Source: Desulfonema limicola (GTDB taxonomy: Bacteria > Desulfobacterota > Desulfobacteria > Desulfobacterales > RPRI01). From it: DNA of 36,749 nt. The DNA lies in the NCBI GenBank assembly GCA_020723255.1, contig DYJH01000003.1, forward strand, positions 1 to 36,749, read 5' to 3'. The notes below the pieces were generated by a model. The model saw only the letters and a list, made by a program, of their open reading frames with translations. It searched no databases and was not told the origin of the DNA. Within the stretch, counting starts at the first letter, position 1; the number at the start of each line of letters is the position of its first letter. Positions 35,649 to 36,749 of the stretch are shown in pieces. The translations under genes were made by a program, and so were the position numbers.

Positions 35649-35674
35649 CCCCCTTGATAAAGAGGGTCAGGGGG
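35649..35674. repeat. Short palindromic intergenic repeat
   Basis: CCCCCTTGA (35649-35657) and TCAGGGGG (35667-35674) form a stem with one bulge. It lies between the HEPN remnant and the convergent hflX end and could also act as a weak terminator for hflX, though there is no T-run. Confidence 0.55.
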
Positions 35675-35683
35675 TTGTTTGCA

Positions 35684-36749
35684 TCAGAAAATCAGTTCTG
35701 CATCCTGTACCGAAACGGACAGTATTGACTGCTCCATTTTTTCTATAAGACCAAAAAGAGTTGATTCATCGTTTGCTGAAACCGGGGTTGCATCAAAAAA
35801 ACGGCATAGTCTTTGGGATATTTCTTTATCCACCAGATCCTGCTTATTAAAAACTTTTATTGTTGGAATATTGTTTAAGTTCAGATCCGATAGGATTTTT
35901 TCCACAGATTCTATCTGATCTTCGAAACGGGGGTTGCTCATATCTACTACATGAAGCAGAAGATCTGCATTGTTTAATTCTTCAAGAGTCGCTCGGAAAG
36001 CAACAAGCAGGTCTTTCGGTATATTTTTTATAAATCCTACCGTATCAGTTATTATTACTTCGGTATCTTTAGGAAATTTGAGGCGCCTGCTTGAAGGATC
36101 GAGAGTTGCAAAAAGCCTTTTTTCTGTAAGAACACTGCTTTTTGTAAGGGTATTTAACAAAGTTGATTTGCCCGCATTCGTGTATCCTATTATGGAAATT
36201 ACAGGCAGATTTTTCTTGCTTCGTTTTGCTCTTTGCTGTTGGCGATGCAGTATAACCGACTCAAGATCTTTTTCAACCTGGCCTATACGTCTGCGGACTA
36301 ATCTGCGGTTTAATTCAAGCTTTGTTTCTCCGGGGCCTCTTCCTCCTATACCGCCGGTTAAACGAGACATGGCAGTATTTTTGGTCACCAGACGCGGAAG
36401 CATATATTTGAGCTGGGCAAGTTCCACCTGGAGTTTTCCTTCTTTTGTTATGGCTCTTTGTGCGAATATATCAAGGATCAACTGGGTTCTGTCTATTACC
36501 TTGATATCTGTTTGATCGGTTATGGATCTTATCTGAGAAGGATTCAGTTCCTGGTCAAAAATTATAATGGAAGCGCCTTTCTGGAGGGCAAGAAGAGACA
36601 GATCTTCAAGCTTTCCGTGCCCCATTAAAAGTCGCGGATCAGCTTTACTCCGGTGTTGTATAATACTTTCAAGCACCTCAATGCCGCCCGACAAAGCAAG
36701 CTCTTTCAATTCATCCATCGATTCTGAGGCTTTGTCTTTAGGATCAGTT
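35684..36749 (-). CDS. hflX: Ribosome-associated GTPase HflX (5' end beyond the window)
   Basis: The frame is open to the window edge: codons before the ATG at 36718 continue without a stop (TDPKDKASES), and the text at the ATG (ELKELALSGGIEVL) aligns with an internal part of HflX, so the true start lies to the right. Seen here: the N-terminal HflX domain with KLQVELAQLKYMLPRL, the glycine-rich GGIGGRGPGETKLE, then the G domain with G1 GYTNAGKST, G3 DTVGFI and G4 NKQD. HflX binds the 50S subunit and splits stalled or hibernating ribosomes under stress. No hfq or hflKC gene is in the window. Confidence 0.95.
   Translation of the reverse strand, partial: TDPKDKASESMDELKELALSGGIEVLESIIQHRSKADPRLLMGHGKLEDLSLLALQKGASIIIFDQELNPSQIRSITDQTDIKVIDRTQLILDIFAQRAITKEGKLQVELAQLKYMLPRLVTKNTAMSRLTGGIGGRGPGETKLELNRRLVRRRIGQVEKDLESVILHRQQQRAKRSKKNLPVISIIGYTNAGKSTLLNTLTKSSVLTEKRLFATLDPSSRRLKFPKDTEVIITDTVGFIKNIPKDLLVAFRATLEELNNADLLLHVVDMSNPRFEDQIESVEKILSDLNLNNIPTIKVFNKQDLVDKEISQRLCRFFDATPVSANDESTLFGLIEKMEQSILSVSVQDAELIF

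Noticed and set aside
34430-35680. Possible CRISPR, prophage or insertion sequence in the hflX-recB interval
   Set aside because: Repeats are single short hairpins of different sequence, and there is no transposase, integrase or regular spacer pattern.

Overview
The window reads as a chromosomal segment of a Gram-negative anaerobe, most likely a sulfate-reducer-type member of Desulfobacterota (Desulfobacterales-like). The reasons are a TolC/HlyD envelope, RecB-RecD, a mostly AT-rich composition, and an aromatic amino acid operon that opens with the 'archaeal' shikimate entry enzymes (ADH synthase and DHQ synthase II), an arrangement known from this group. The taxonomy is inference; no 16S gene is present.

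Layout. 1-4000 (+): tail of a UvrD-like helicase, then a two-gene signalling unit (a hybrid kinase with three receiver domains and an HPt, then a REC-GGDEF diguanylate cyclase). 4055-14080 (-): a nine-gene export cassette read from tolC: TolC, HlyD, fused double ABC ATPase, two ABC-2 permeases (a YbhG-F-S-R-like exporter), then a small membrane-anchored Cys-rich protein, an FtsX/MacB-like permease, a LolD-like ATPase and an eight-helix membrane protein. The last group carries Cys clusters predicted to face the periplasm. 14469-19360: gatB, two tRNA-Ser, hisD, tRNA-Val, a GC-richer galE and tRNA-Leu. 19502-26022 (-): aromatic operon (ADH synthase, DHQ synthase II, pheA, aroA, aroC, tyrA), preceded by an attenuator. 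26293-28852: msrAB, a UspA protein and an atypical kinase-fold protein. 28865-34376 (-): recD and recB without recC. 34457-35674: repeat-flanked remains of two HEPN/MNT toxin-antitoxin modules. 35684-end (-): hflX, cut by the window edge.

The most striking element is the unannotated aromatic leader at 25824-25998. It encodes a 24-residue peptide containing FFGFYYYYF (five Phe and four Tyr in all). A perfect 10-bp inverted repeat brackets those codons, and two tandem intrinsic terminators with mutually exclusive pairings follow before the first structural gene. This is what ribosome-mediated attenuation by Phe and Tyr supply should look like, and the operon it precedes holds pheA and tyrA but no trp genes.

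The second element of interest is the Cys-rich second half of the export cassette. Three different proteins place cysteine motifs (CCTS in two of them, CxxC in two) on the predicted periplasmic side, which suggests a shared metal or thiol task. No CRISPR array, prophage or complete insertion sequence was seen.
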